Source: Microcebus murinus (taxonomy: Eukaryota; Chordata; Mammalia; Primates; Cheirogaleidae). Taken from it: a DNA stretch of 64,000 nucleotides. This document shows, one piece after another, positions 31,890 through 44,139 of the stretch (positions are counted from its first letter, which is position 1; each line of letters opens with the position of its first letter). The stretch covers positions 9,509,501 to 9,573,500 of the forward strand of contig NC_134104.1 of assembly GCF_040939455.1 (NCBI RefSeq). Direction: 5' to 3'. The notes beneath the pieces were generated by a model. It saw only the letters and a program-made list of their open reading frames with translations, was not told the origin of the DNA and did no database searches. The position numbers and the translations under genes were made by a program.

Positions 31890-34170
31890 AAACAAGCACT
31901 GCCTGACTGTCTTCTCTGTAGGCTGCTACCAGACACGGGGCCATGACCTACTCACGAGGAGCTCACGGGCCAGATAAGGACAGTGTACAAAGAAGGAAAT
32001 TATGTGTCAGGGTGGTAAGTTTCCACAGTAGTGAGTATCTGTGAATGAAAACGTTCACTTTGATAGTGTTCATTTAGGAAAGACTTTGTCAAGTACAAGA
32101 ATGAAGAGGAAGGTTTTGCAGGAATTCTGACAGGGGCCTTGGAATGAGAAACATGCTTTAGGGAAAAGCAGAGGAAGAGGAACCTGTTGAGGAGAGTGAG
32201 GAGCAATGGTAAGAGGAAGAGGGAGATAACCTGGAGCAAATTATCTTAGAAACCCAAGGGGGAGATAATTTCCACCAACAAAGTGCCTGCAGAAGTTGAA
32301 TAACATGAAACAGATGCGAGTGCTAATAGAAAGGTCCTGGTAATTTAAGGGTGGTTTTGGTGGCATAATGGGACAGAAACAAGGTCCCTAGAAGATCTAT
32401 GAGATGAAGTAGAGGAGACCATTGGTTTGCCTATGAAGAGAGAAAAAGAGACGGTAGACAGTATAAGAAGATATGAGATCCAGGATGAGTTTTGTGCTTT
32501 GCTCTTAATTTTATTTTTTGTTTGTTTGTTGACACACAGAGGATATTTAAATGTAGTGACATGCTTAGAGGAAAGAGGTGATAGAACAAAAGCTGGCAGA
32601 AATTAAAGACAATAAAGAGGAGGACATTAATAATGCAAGACCTTAAAGGAAGCAGGGAGGGCAGAGGAACTGGAGACCATTTGGGGACATGGGTGAGAAG
32701 TGGGTATTAGCTTCTCTGTGGACATTTCAGGGCTCTGAAAGTAGATTCACCTGTAATCAGTCAGTGTTTGGAGCAGAACAAGGAAGGTGTTACTTGGTGT
32801 TGGTTTTCATTTCTTAGAAAACTAAGAGGAGATGTTATCCCCTAAAAGGGAGAGGAGGGAGAGTTTCAAGGGGGATTTGGAGACTGTGGAGAAACAATTT
32901 AGGAAGATGGAAGAGGGGCATGTCATGGGATTTGTAGAAGGAGAGTGGGGTAGAGTTGAGTTCCCAGCTCAAGCTGGAGGTGATTGCTGGGTAGGGCACC
33001 AACCTACATGGTATGGGAGTTTCTCCAGTTATCCTAGTACAGAAAAGGTGGGTGGTTGTATCCATTCTGGGGTGGGGTTTGCTAGTGGTATGGTGGAAGG
33101 ATTAGAATGCACGGGAATGAAGATGTCGACAAGATAGAGGCAGAGGTGATGGGTCATGAGATCTAGTCTAGGCTACTTAGTGATAGCAATGAAGGCAGCA
33201 AGAAATTAAGAGCCATTAAAGCCTCCAAGAGATTAAAAAAAATAATAATAAGTGCAGAAGTCCTGGAGAATTATGAGAAAGAACAGTACACTATCGTGGG
33301 CAGAGACAGGGATACCTAGGTTTACGTTTGTACCAAAGGAAGAATTCCAGGTTATATCCAGGTCCAGGGGGTTGTCCTAGGGCAGCGTGTCTGGGGTGGG
33401 GAAAGGTGGAAACCAATGGAATTGAGGATTTTAATAAAAGAGTGTTGGATGGAAATGTTTTTGTAAAAATCATCGCCATGCTTGTTTGTACACCGGGGAA
33501 CCACATACGCATTCCTCTATTCTAAAGGAAGGACCTATAAGAGAGGAAGATGTGAGGGTATAGCAGGGAGGGGAGATGGTGGAAGGGACAAGGTCTCTTG
33601 AGGAGGCTGGAGAGAAAGCCATCCCGAGTCAGCTGGGGAGCTGGGGGGACCAAAAGAAGCAGCGGGAACTAGAGGTGGCTCTGGATGCAGGCACACCGAC
33701 CTGGACATTCGAGGTAGGGAGCTGAGGTGACACTGACTGTCCTCAGTGGCCAGGTAATCTGCTGTGAGACAGGAAGGCAGGGAGGCCAAGGCATGGGGGG
33801 GGGGGGAGAGGTGGAGGTTTGGAACAGTCAGGGGAGTTTCCTAGTGAGAGGTAGAAAGATAGTAGTGATTCTCTTCAGCCACGCTCAGCCGCCCAGGCTT
33901 GAGAGAAGAGAATGCCAACCGTGGACGCTTTCCCAAGTGACATTTTGCCAGCTTTGGATGGTAAGAAGACAAAAAGATGAGAAGACGAGGGGATTACCAG
34001 TGAAACAGAGGTGCCCTGAAAACCAAAAAGCCCGGCTGGATAAAGAAGGAAGGAAGAAAGCCAGGTGATCCTGATGGATTGAAAGAAAATGGAGGAGACA
34101 AAGATCTGGAGGAGCCTCAGGAAATTAAGAGTGGGAGGAGTGAGAACAGACTCTGAGGGGGTGTCAAGCA
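31890..34170 (+). mobile_element. Ancient purine-rich interspersed repeat block, family unassigned
   Basis: The plus strand is strongly purine-biased for more than 2 kb. Scattered blocks remind me of one long, old mammalian repeat: CTCACGAGGAGCTCACGGGCC, AAGTGCAGAAGTCCTGGAGA, CTCTTCAGCCACGCTCAGCC. They occur in what I believe is the same order as in that repeat, but I cannot name it. A poly-G of 12 bases sits at 33795-33806. Open frames across the block are by-products of the composition, with no known domain. Confidence 0.45.
33795..33806. repeat. Poly-G run (12)
   Basis: Twelve consecutive G on the plus strand. Confidence 0.97.
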
Positions 34171-35240
34171 CGATGGGGGAGCTGTGACCTAACGGAATTT
34201 GTGAGGACGACCAGGGCGTTGGGCTTAACTGGAAACATCCTATGAGTCAACACTGAGATGAGCCGGCCGTGATAGGAGGTGACCTCATTACACTCTAGCT
34301 GAGTCTTCACGAGCTTCTTTCTCTATGTGACAAAGCCAAGAGCAGACACCACGTGGGGCCACGCACAACTCCACCCAGCACACTTCTAAATGCACACCAG
34401 TCACTAGACGTCTATATACACTCTTACATAAACCACCTGCAGCTCAAGGAGATGTGTTTTAGTTCTTGTTGTGCCCTTCACCCTGGACACGTATGTGATG
34501 CTCTTTTAGAACATGCTGCATTCTGGGAGAGGGAGGGCCGAATCTATGGCATCTTTGGTTTTATGTTTTGCAACCTGTGGGACATAAAAAGCCTAAATAA
34601 ACATTTTCCTCAGGTAAGTTCTGTAGGGATGAAAGGCTTCATTCCTGGAATGAAGCTCTTTAATAGCCCCGGAAAAGGAGGCTGAGCAAATAACGTGTTG
34701 CTGGAGATAGTGGATTACTTACTTTACAATAACACCACAGTAAAAATAGTGAAAGTGTAATAAGCATAATCCCAACATATGGGCTACAGTTTTTTTTCTT
34801 TATATCATATTATTGGGTCAAATTTTTATATTCCTACCTGTAAAAGAGTTTTATTTGCAAACAGATCAAAATACCCCAGTGGTAACCTGATTTTTTTTTA
34901 AATCTCCATATGTTATAGTTGAAACTGCAACTAAACCAAAACTGCAAGTTATTTATTTAAAAAACAGTTTGAATCTATGGGACTACAGTGAGCTCTGTGA
35001 GTAGCTACGAGTAGTGAGGTAGAGTGTCACAAAGGTTAAGTGCATATAAAGCCCCCCTGTGCCTTCCTGTTTCCATGGTTATTTGGTCACCGTCAGCACC
35101 AGCATGAACCACAGTCTCCAAAGACCAAGAGTTACCCGGAGAACTCCAAAGTTAAAACACACCAGAAGGTTTACTCTGCCTCAGCAACATTCATGTTAAG
35201 AATTACTGCAAATGAGATGGATAATATGAGATAGAAAGAT
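34171..35240. other. Intergenic stretch, nothing recognised
   Basis: A perfect splice-donor-like CAGGTAAGT occurs near 34612, but the sequence before it is not convincingly exonic. Confidence 0.4.
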
Positions 35241-35337
35241 GAATGGATGGATAGAGATGGATGGATGGATGGATGGATGGATGGATGGATGGATGGATGG
35301 ATGGATGAATGGAAATAGAGAAAGAGAGAGAGAGAGA
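35241..35337. repeat. (GGAT)n followed by (GA)n
   Basis: About 14 GGAT units (pure from about 35256 to 35308), then a short GA run. Confidence 0.97.
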
Positions 35338-36768
35338 TAAAAAGACGGAGAGATGGAGGCTATGGATGAACAAATGAAAATACTCTACAAAACTCCTCAA
35401 GGCCCCAATCCTTACCCACAAAATGCAGAGCCATCTGAAAATTATAAGAGTCTCCATTTGCTGCCTACTTACCTCCAGGAATGGCCAACACTTGTGTCTT
35501 TTATCCGTAGGCCTGAAAGCTCCCTGGCAATAGGCAGACCCACCAGAGGCGTTGAGTCTTTATGACCCTGGAGTTCTATTTTTAGTTTGGAGTCAGGTAT
35601 TGTTAGGCATGTCCATGGCAGAGGAGGAGAATTCTTCCGAGTCTTACTTTCTATGTAACTGATGATCTTCCTATCTCCTCCACGTGCCGGATATTAATAT
35701 TTCACAGCGTTAGAAAGCAGATTTCCTTAAGTCAAGAGCTGGGTTTTAGGCCAGTAAGAAAACATTTTATACTCCAAGACTAAAGCAATGAAGTACTATC
35801 ATAGCCTCTTCCATAGAATAAAGCTTCATAGAAGGAATTTTATAAATGCTTGAATAAATAAACCAATGAACAATTTCATGTCCTGCTTCCTAAGCATGCT
35901 AATTCAAAGATACTATTCAAATAAAATCAAACCACCTCTGCTTCAAAAAAAAATATTCTGGGTATCAGAAACAGGACAGGTTCTATCATCCTGTCTGGGT
36001 ATCCTTGGTAGAGACTCAGGACTGTAACTCATGCCACTTACTGAATTGGACAAAAATATTCCAGAAGATAATTCAAAATATTTTTATTTTAATATACCTG
36101 ATGGATGTAAATGTGGATAAAATACAACTTGTATGACTATAAAATGTCAGCGGTAAAGGATAAAACATCATATATTTCTGTCTTCGGAGGCTGTCAGACA
36201 ACCTCTTCCAATAATGGATGCTATTGCTCTTATACCAGACAATGGAACACAGATACATTTATATATCAGGGATGTTTGTGTTAACATAATAAATGTACAG
36301 TTACCAACCCAATGACGCCAATGTTAACACCAGGAAAAATATCTCCCTGGCACTATAAGCTTCAATCCTGTCTTGGTTCCTCTGTGTGTGAAACATTTTC
36401 TAATATGCTGCCTAAAAATAGCACACTCCTATCAATGCTGACCCAAGTGGCCAAAATGAGGTTTGAAGCCAAAAGTCAAAACGTCACACTGTATTTTACT
36501 AATGTTATACAATTAATCTCTACAGAGTTCTCAAATAAGAAAATAAACTATTTTACTCAATTTATCAATTGTTCCAGTGGGATCATACATGGTCACATTT
36601 AAATATGACCTTGAAATTGGTCTTCTTGGATGCTGGGGAGACGGGTTGCAGAGTGAGTGACCTAAACTCATTGGCCTTTTCGGAAAATCAGGATAAAGAA
36701 TCCCTGTGACCCTCAGCTTGTCCTGCTGCTCTGCCATATCCTCCAAGGTGTAAGAGAGATGGAATAAC
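35338..36768. other. Intergenic stretch, no gene seen
   Basis: Unique AT-rich sequence; the 97-codon frame at 36312-36602 has no recognisable domain. Confidence 0.45.
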
Positions 36769-36781
36769 GGGGGGGGGGGGG
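36769..36781. repeat. Poly-G run (13)
   Basis: Thirteen consecutive G immediately upstream of a MIR. Confidence 0.97.
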
Positions 36782-36784
36782 TGT

Positions 36785-36985
36785 CTGGCTTCTGAATCCC
36801 AGCGCCACCCCTGGCAGCTGTGTAATCATGGGCAAGTCATGGGACATCTCTACTACTCCTGAGGTTCCTTATGAGTTAAAGAGGAACGGTCATAGTGCTG
36901 AGCTCCTAGGGGTAAGGTAAGGGTTAATCAGGAAAGAAAATGTAAACTGAGTCTATAAATCAAGCACTGAAGAAGTACTTGCTAT
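36785..36985 (+). mobile_element. MIR SINE
   Basis: TGGCTTCTGAATCCCAGCGC, CTGTGTAATCATGGGCAAGTC and a later AAGCACTGAAGAAGTACTTGC, TATTATTATAAACC tail are in sense MIR order. Confidence 0.75.
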
Positions 36986-39014
36986 TATTATAAACCTTTA
37001 TAAAACGTTGTGAACTTGGGCTTTGTTTTTTTTTTTTTACCTTAAAAATGGTTCAGCAATTTTCTAAGAGATCTATTATCAGAATCAATATGATTCTAAG
37101 AAATTCTCAACCATATTTTTGGGGTACCTCCAGCATTCCTGTGCTCAGCTAAGTACAGAGACTCCAAGATAAAGAGTCCGTGTGGTCTGGGGGCTACCAG
37201 TCTTTTGTTGAAGGCAAGAGGAAGTTACTAAAATTCAATGTGACACCCTCTGTCTCTTTCTTTCTGAGTTTTTTTTTTTTTTCATTTTAAACAATGGTGT
37301 GAATAAAATGCCATGGGGGCAGAGAGATGAGAATGACTAAATCTGCCCAGGGAGTCATGTCAGGGAACATTTAACAGAAGGGATCACATTTGAGTGGAGC
37401 TTCACACGGAAATATGAGTTGGGAAAGAGAGAATGGAAATGGCATGGGAGGGAACGTTATAAGTGGGGAAAGCATTGGGGTGAGACATTTGAGCAATGTG
37501 TTTCCAGAACAGGATGAGACATTAGATGTAACTGATGCTTAAGATGACGGGGGAGGGTGAATAAACCTGGCCAGGCCCCTCGTCCTGTGGCTGGGGGTGA
37601 CCTTGAGTGCCGTGCTGAGACATGTGGCTTTTGTGTTACATGAGCGTGGGCAAAGGGTTGATCAGCCGAACCTCCTCACCTTCTATAGCAGAATTTGACC
37701 TTTGACTAGCAGTGTTCTCTTGGTACCTGATAATATTAAAATGTCAACTATGTTCCTAGGCAACATTCATTATCATAAAAATGACCCTGATGGGTAACTC
37801 ACATCTGGACTGGGGAAAATTATAAATGAACCCAGTTAGTACATCCTGTTTGGGGACTTCACTGAATAATTAGAATAGTGTGATGACGCTTATAAATACA
37901 CACACTCCTTAGGAGGACCCTGGAAGGGGTTACGGCTCTGGAAGTGTTATAGGACGTGTTGGTGCACGTTAGAGGTATCTAAGGCTTTGTAGCCAGGGTA
38001 AATCCCATAGGAGCCCAGCATGGGTCCATCTCTCTGCTGTGTAGATGACTGTTATAAGAACTCCCGCTGAGAAGAAAGCTGGATGCTGCTAGACTGGTAT
38101 ACCATGGCTCCTTTCCCGCATCTTCTGAGAAGACAAATGTCAAGTGCATCCTTTGATAACTTATGAGTCTGCAGTTTTAGCCAAACATAGAGATGAATCC
38201 TTGGTAGGCACTGCAATCGATACAGAAGGGATATAGAAGCAAAGGGATCAGTTAAGTGGGACTGTAGAATGACAAGTCTGATCATGTTATGCAGGTTATA
38301 TTATCATAGAAGAGTTTTCTAGAATGTAGAATTTCTAAATGAAAGCATTTTAAATGACTGCATAAAGCTCCAGGGGAAAAAAACATTTCCTTAAAATAAA
38401 ATTTGGAAGGACGCAATCACGACATGCATACGTTGCCAGGTGAGGATGTTTCAAATGACTAATGGAAATAATAGAATGAGCTGCAAATGGCTGGGAAACT
38501 ATTTTCCTGGTCCAAAAGATGCATTGAAATGGGCTACTGTGACCTAGTTCACTTCACACTTCTGCAGAAGTTAGATCATAATCAGCACAGAATGGAGTTC
38601 AGGTTTTAAACATCAATTTTTTTTTTCCACCACCACATCTCTATGTGATGAGCACATCAAACTGGAAGGGACTGCACTCACTGAACAAATGTGTACCAGC
38701 TCTGAAAATGAAAAGGTGCAGGACATGGTCCCAAGCAAACTGACCTCCTGTCTAGAGAGGGAGACAGACACATAGACAGTTGGTACGTTCAATGTGCTAA
38801 ACGCCCATAAAAACTATGTACACTTTCTTATAGAAGCCCAAAAGAAGGAAAACTCTATTATTTCCATCAGTCATATGAACCTTCCTCACTCTACAATGTA
38901 TGCATGTCATGATTGCATCCATCCAAATTTATTTTAAGGAAATTTTTTTTCTGCCCAGTGGACCCAGAGATAACTTCTCAGAGAATAATATGCAGGCTGA
39001 ATATTCAAGATTAA
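36986..39014. other. Intergenic stretch of 2 kb, no gene seen
   Basis: Contains short poly-T runs near 37025 and 37269 and otherwise unique sequence. The block 38720-38830 has a faint similarity to the old repeat at 31.9 kb. Confidence 0.4.
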
Positions 39015-39351
39015 TGTCTTATTCTGGGCTGCTATAACAAAAGACCATAAACTGGGTGGCTTATGGACAACAGAAATTTACTTCTTACAGTGCTAGAAGA
39101 TAGGAAGTCCAAGATCTAGACACCAGTAGATTCAATGTCTGGTCAGGACCTGTTTTCTGGTTCATATATGGTACCTCCTTGCTGTGTCTTCACATGGTGG
39201 AAGGGGCATGGGTCTCTCTGGGGTCTCTTTCATAAGAGCACTACCCTCATGACCTAATCTCCCAAAGGTTGCATATCCTAATACCATAACCTTGGAAGTT
39301 AGGATTTTAACATATGAATTTTGAGGGAACACAAACATTCAGACTATAGCA
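39015..39351 (-). mobile_element. ERVL-MaLR LTR (MLT1-type), complete solo LTR
   Basis: Antisense LTR from TGTCTTATTCTGGGCTGCTA to CAGACTATAGCA. Diagnostic inside are ACTGGGTGGCTTATGGACAA, CTTGCTGTGTCTTCACATGG and CTACCCTCATGACCTAATCT. The flanking pentamers ATTAA and AGTAA match at four of five positions, consistent with an aged 5-bp target duplication. Confidence 0.9.
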
Positions 39352-39385
39352 AGTAAATAGCAATTTCTAGGCACAGAAGAGAAAA

Positions 39386-39447
39386 AGTGTGTGTGTGTGT
39401 GTCTGTGTGTGTGTGTGTGTCTGTGTGTTTATGTGTGTATATGTATA
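39386..39447. repeat. (GT)n microsatellite, interrupted
   Basis: GT units with CTGT and TATG interruptions. Confidence 0.95.
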
Positions 39448-40261
39448 GGGGTCAATTGGAGGGAGCATGGGGGAAGATGATAGATAAGGTAAGAATAGCA
39501 AAGAAGTTTCACATAGTAGCCACGTTGCATGCCAAGCTTTGCTTTGAGCATTCAAGCTCTGCAGATATTTCTGCCAACAGCAGCACACCTGAGCTATGAT
39601 GATGGAAGGGCAATTCTAAAGTCCTTCTGTTGGATGAGCCAGTGCCCAAACAAGACTGAGTCTAAAAATGGCCTATTCTCCACTTGGACATAGTTTGATA
39701 TTCTTACGTTTTCATCACTAAACATACTCACCTAGTGAGCAGGGTAGGCTCCTATTGTATGATCTAAATCACATATGTATGGGGCTGCTGTCTGAGGATA
39801 AAAACCATGAGTGGCAGCTGGCCCTGCCCTCAGGGAACCACCCCACAGTCTGGAAGAGGAGAGCACATGTATAATTAAATAATGGTGGGAGATGCACTAC
39901 ACTAAAGGTAAGAGTATTTCATGGTAGGGAAAGGTGTGCAAAACAGTAATATAGTGGTATATTAGGAGCCTTTAGAGGCTAATAAAATGAATTTAGACAT
40001 GATGTATAATGATAGACACTAAAGGGTGTTTTAAGATGTCATATTTGTCAACAATGTTTTATCAGTCAGAATTGCAAAACTGTTGGAAGAGGTGAATATC
40101 CAAGGCGATGACAGGCTACCCAGAGATGAGCAAAAAGAAGTCACTCCACTCTGATATAAGGTCAGAGAAACAAAAGGAAACTGTGAAATTACCAGAGCCC
40201 AGGAATTGGAACCTCGGGGGAGATTCAGTCCTTGCTAGAATTGCCACTGAAGTAGAGACAG
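39448..40261. other. Intergenic stretch, nothing certain
   Basis: 39810-39960 (CTGCCCTCAGGGAACCACCC...) has the look of an old interspersed repeat, not assignable. Confidence 0.4.
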
Positions 40262-41288
40262 AGGGAGAAATACCCTCTCTTCTAATCAAAATTTAAGATT
40301 TTTGTGCTTTAAAAAGACCCATTAATAAACTAGAAGGACATGTCACTGATTGGGAGAACATATTTATCAATCATATATTTGATAAAAGACTTATATTCAG
40401 AATAGATAAGGAATCCTTACAGCTCATAAGTAGAAGACAAACAACCCAATCTAAAACTGGGCAAGAGATTTGAATAGACATTCTACTAAAGAAGATATGC
40501 AAGAACACAAAAAAGGTGATCAATATTAGAAGGTCAATGCAAAATAAGACCACAATAAAAGACCACATCCACTCACTAAGATGGCTATAATCAAAAGGAC
40601 AGACAAATACAAGCATTGACAAGAATGTGGAAAACTGGAATCCTCATTTTTTTCTGATGTGAATAGAAAATCGAATATCCAGTTTGCAAACAGTTTGACA
40701 TTTTCTTAAAATGGCAAACATAAATTCCGCATATGGCCCAGCAATTCTGCTCCTAGCTAGGCACCCAAGAGAACTAGAAATATGTCAACACAAAGACTTG
40801 TTGGTAAGTGTCCATAGCACCATTATCCATAGTGGCCAAAAACTGCAAACAAGACAAATGTCCACCAACAGCTGAATTGATAAGCAAATCGTGGTACATC
40901 TATACAACGAGCCACTGCTCGACAATAAAAAGAAACAACTACTGACACAGGCCACAACATGAATGAGTCACACAAGCATTATGCTGGGTCAAAGATGGTG
41001 GAATCAAAGGCCTACTTACTGTATTATTCCAGTTATATGACATTATGGCAAAGGCAAAGCCATGGGGACAGAAGTCAGATGAGTGGTTCCCCAGGGCCAA
41101 GGGGAGAAGAGGATTGACTGACCACCAAGAAGCAAGAGGGAGCAAAAGGGGACTTTGAGCCTAATGAAGATGATCTCCATCTAGTTTGCTAGATGGCTGT
41201 CTGTCAAAACTCATTCAACTGCACCTCTAAAAATGGTGAATTTTACTATATTTGAATTAGAGTTCAATAAACCTGACTTTGAGAAGTA
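40262..41288 (+). mobile_element. L1 (L1M group), ORF2 end plus 3' UTR
   Basis: Sense-strand L1 blocks are in order: ACTGGGCAAGAGATTTGAAT, AAGATGGCTATAATCAAAAGG, GCCCAGCAATTCTGCTCCTA, ATTATCCATAGTGGCCAAAA and TATGCTGGGTCAAAGATGG. A 3' UTR follows, ending in CAATAAACCTGACTTTGAGA with a relic polyadenylation signal. There are many stops and frameshifts, so it encodes nothing. Confidence 0.92.
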
Positions 41289-43464
41289 AGAGGCGTTAGA
41301 CTGGTGGCAGGCAGACCAGCTAGGGGAGCACCGTGGAGGACGAAGAGCACTGGAGAAAGGGAGAGGATGTGATGAGGGAAGCCTGCTTCAGAAAAAGGAA
41401 CATGACAGAGGCAAGATTCCTGGAAGCCCAGGAGTTTACAATTAGAAGCGGAGAAGGTGGAATGATAGAATACACAACCAGTTGTGACAACGGAACTCAA
41501 AGTAGCCCCTCCATGGAGAAAAATACAGAATAAAGAGGAAGGTTCTGGTAAGTCTGTCATGAGTAAGGGAGCAAGGCATACATGCACTCACTCTCACACT
41601 CATCCATTGATTCATCCATGTGTCCACTCGTTCATGCACGATGCACGCATGCACTCCGTGTGTATTTTGCACTTAGCGTGGGCAATAGTCACAGGCAACT
41701 AAGAATACTGAGAGGTGAACCTACCCTCTAGGCACAACGTGCCTGGTGCGAAGCTCAACTTCAGACTGGTTTCGTGGTTCCATGTCTACCCCACAGCTGT
41801 TCCCTCACAATTTTGTGCTGAAAATGTTAAAGAGAAGTCCCTTCATCCCCAGGAGGCTAGGCCCATCCTGAAGTTAGGGTGAATCCTGATTGGCCCAAAC
41901 CAGCCACGGAAATCCTAATCTCCATCATCAGTGATAACTAGAGGCGCCAATGTGTCTTACTTCTCCACGATGAGACATAAAGGGCAGCATATTGGAAAGC
42001 CTTCATTTTTTGAATCAAAAGACAGCTTCTGGAGTAGAACGCCCTGTGTGTCAGTTCCTTCCTTCCTGCGGGGGTAGCTGAGTTGAGAATGCACCATCCC
42101 GAGCTACGTCAGCCATCCTATGACCATGAGTTGACAGGCGTGAAGACAGATAGCCAAGTGGGCAAAGACTACAAAGAAGAAAGAATACAAATAACCTATG
42201 TCCCAGATAGCACAGATCATCCGCTGCACCAAAGGTGAAACCATCTACCCCTAAACTTTTAGGGAATAAAATCATCTTCCATGAAGTGCTTGAGCCACCA
42301 TTGCCCTCTGCTCCTTGCCATCAATAAAGAGGGTCCCACTCACAAGGCCAGGACCTAGCAATGGCTTGCATGGCTGTGCATGCAGCCCTCACCCCTGAAG
42401 CTTGTTAAAGAAATGGAAAAAGGATAGGAACGAGAAAGAATATGTGGGAGGGAAAGACCTCACCGGGTTCCAGAGAAAAATTCCAATACTTGAGATGTGA
42501 ACTCATGGGAAAATGGCAGGTATTAGACAGGATAAGAGATCAGTTCTGGTCTCTGGAGCAAATGAGTGACAATGAGAAACAGAAATCAGATAAAGGACCA
42601 GTTGGGTAGGGAGAGGGGGGAAGAGAGGTTTAACTGGTCAAAGTATTATTTACACCCATGGAGAATGAACCAGAGTATCTCAGAAATGAACCCCAAGTAC
42701 CCCAGCCGTTTCATCTTGTGGTTGCCAAGTCATTGCCTCGAAGGGAGTATGTGATTTACAATCATGTTATTTTCTATCCCTCCCTTTTAAAGGGTAGGAA
42801 GGAGCTCTGTGATGGAGAGATGGGGAATTAGGAGTTCATATCCGTGCAAAAGCAGTAAGTCAAGGCCCTTTCAGAATAGCCACAGGGACGAGGCAATGGT
42901 GAGTCTGAGAATTATTTGCTGGCTCTGTTGGGTTTTGAAGCAGACTTGAGGTTTCCTTCCCTTCACACACTCTTCAGGAAGCCAGCATTTTCACAAAGCA
43001 GCCCTGCTAGTAATTTCCCAGAAAAACTGGACTAAGAGATGGATAGAGAGATGTTAGGTGATTTAAGTTTTAATTTTATGAAACAATGAAACCTTTTAAG
43101 AAATAGATGTGTTATTTTGAGACTACATTTTTCAGCAGATTGTTCTATGTATCTCCCATTTTCTTTGTTTTAATCAATAAAACTATGACAAGGTAACTGT
43201 CCTTTTTCTATTTCTCGCCTTATGGTTTGCTGTGAAAATTGGATGCCAATCTTTCCTCAATCCGGATGTTCAGCTATTTCAACCCAGCCTTGTCCTATTA
43301 CACAACTTTCCTTTTACCACTGTCTCAGCTGTGCCGGAGCTGACCAGAAACTGATGACCCTAAGCTTCCTCAAACCAAGTCAAGGTAGCAAGGAGGCAAA
43401 TATGAACTTACTGGGGGGAAAAAACCGGCATCGATCAATGTCACAACATTTGCATCCTGGGCCT
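41289..43464. other. Intergenic stretch of 2.2 kb, no gene seen
   Basis: 41580-41660 is a low-complexity run of CATC/CACTC words. 41800-42330 has features that could suit an old LTR (AATAAAATCATC block near 42267), not assignable. Nothing coding was recognised. Confidence 0.35.
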
Positions 43465-43605
43465 TGGTCTGTATTCTAGTAGACATGCGGTCTTGGACAA
43501 GTAGGTTAACACCCCCTCTCAGTTTTCTCATCTTTAAAAGGAAATAGAGTCATTCTTTCCAATCCTACTTTACAGAGTTATTGTAGGTATGAATCAACAG
43601 TGAAT
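43465..43605 (+). mobile_element. MIR SINE fragment
   Basis: GCGGTCTTGGACAAGTAGGTTAAC, TCTCAGTTTTCTCATCTTTAAAAGG and TTTACAGAGTTATTGTAGGT are sense MIR blocks. Confidence 0.78.
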
Positions 43606-44139
43606 TATCTCAATTTTTTAAAATAAACAGGAGCAAAATTAAAGCAAAACTATGTGCTTTAAACATTTATATGTTATAAAATTATAAAGAATGAATCTCA
43701 TCATTATTTCATTATATCACAAATACAGAAACAGACAATGAAGAAAACATTTTATCAGTTGATTCCATTGTTCAAACAAGTTTTCCTTTAAAGCCCACAA
43801 ATTCATCTTTTCTAGTTTCCGTATTTATGCACAACAGAGTCAAAATAAAAATGCAAAAGAATCCTAAGTATTGTTTTATTTTACATGTTTATTCTGACAT
43901 GTTATTAGTTACATCACAGAAGACATTTAAGTGAGCATATAATACTTTTTTTCTACCTTGCAAAAGTATTCAATTACAGCAATATTAAAATTGGAACTTA
44001 TTTCGATATCCGGTGTTATAAGGATTCTTTGACAAGAATGATGTTTTTCAGTTGCTGGATATATTTGTCCTATAAAAATTTTAGTGTTTGTCAATGAACA
44101 TTTCTGTGGAAGTATGACACGCGTTCAGATTCTAACTGT
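43606..44139. other. Intergenic AT-rich stretch, nothing recognised
   Basis: No gene or identifiable repeat; many A/T words. Confidence 0.45.

Noticed and set aside
33727..34068. 113-codon lysine- and arginine-rich frame
   Set aside because: It is a by-product of the purine-rich repeat block.
34604..34620. Perfect splice donor CAGGTAAGT
   Set aside because: No plausible exon precedes it, and the same nonamer occurs by chance elsewhere, for example in the L1 relic near 7651.
35241..35337. Regularly spaced repeats that could suggest an array
   Set aside because: A GGAT microsatellite, not a CRISPR; no spacers, and the genome is mammalian.
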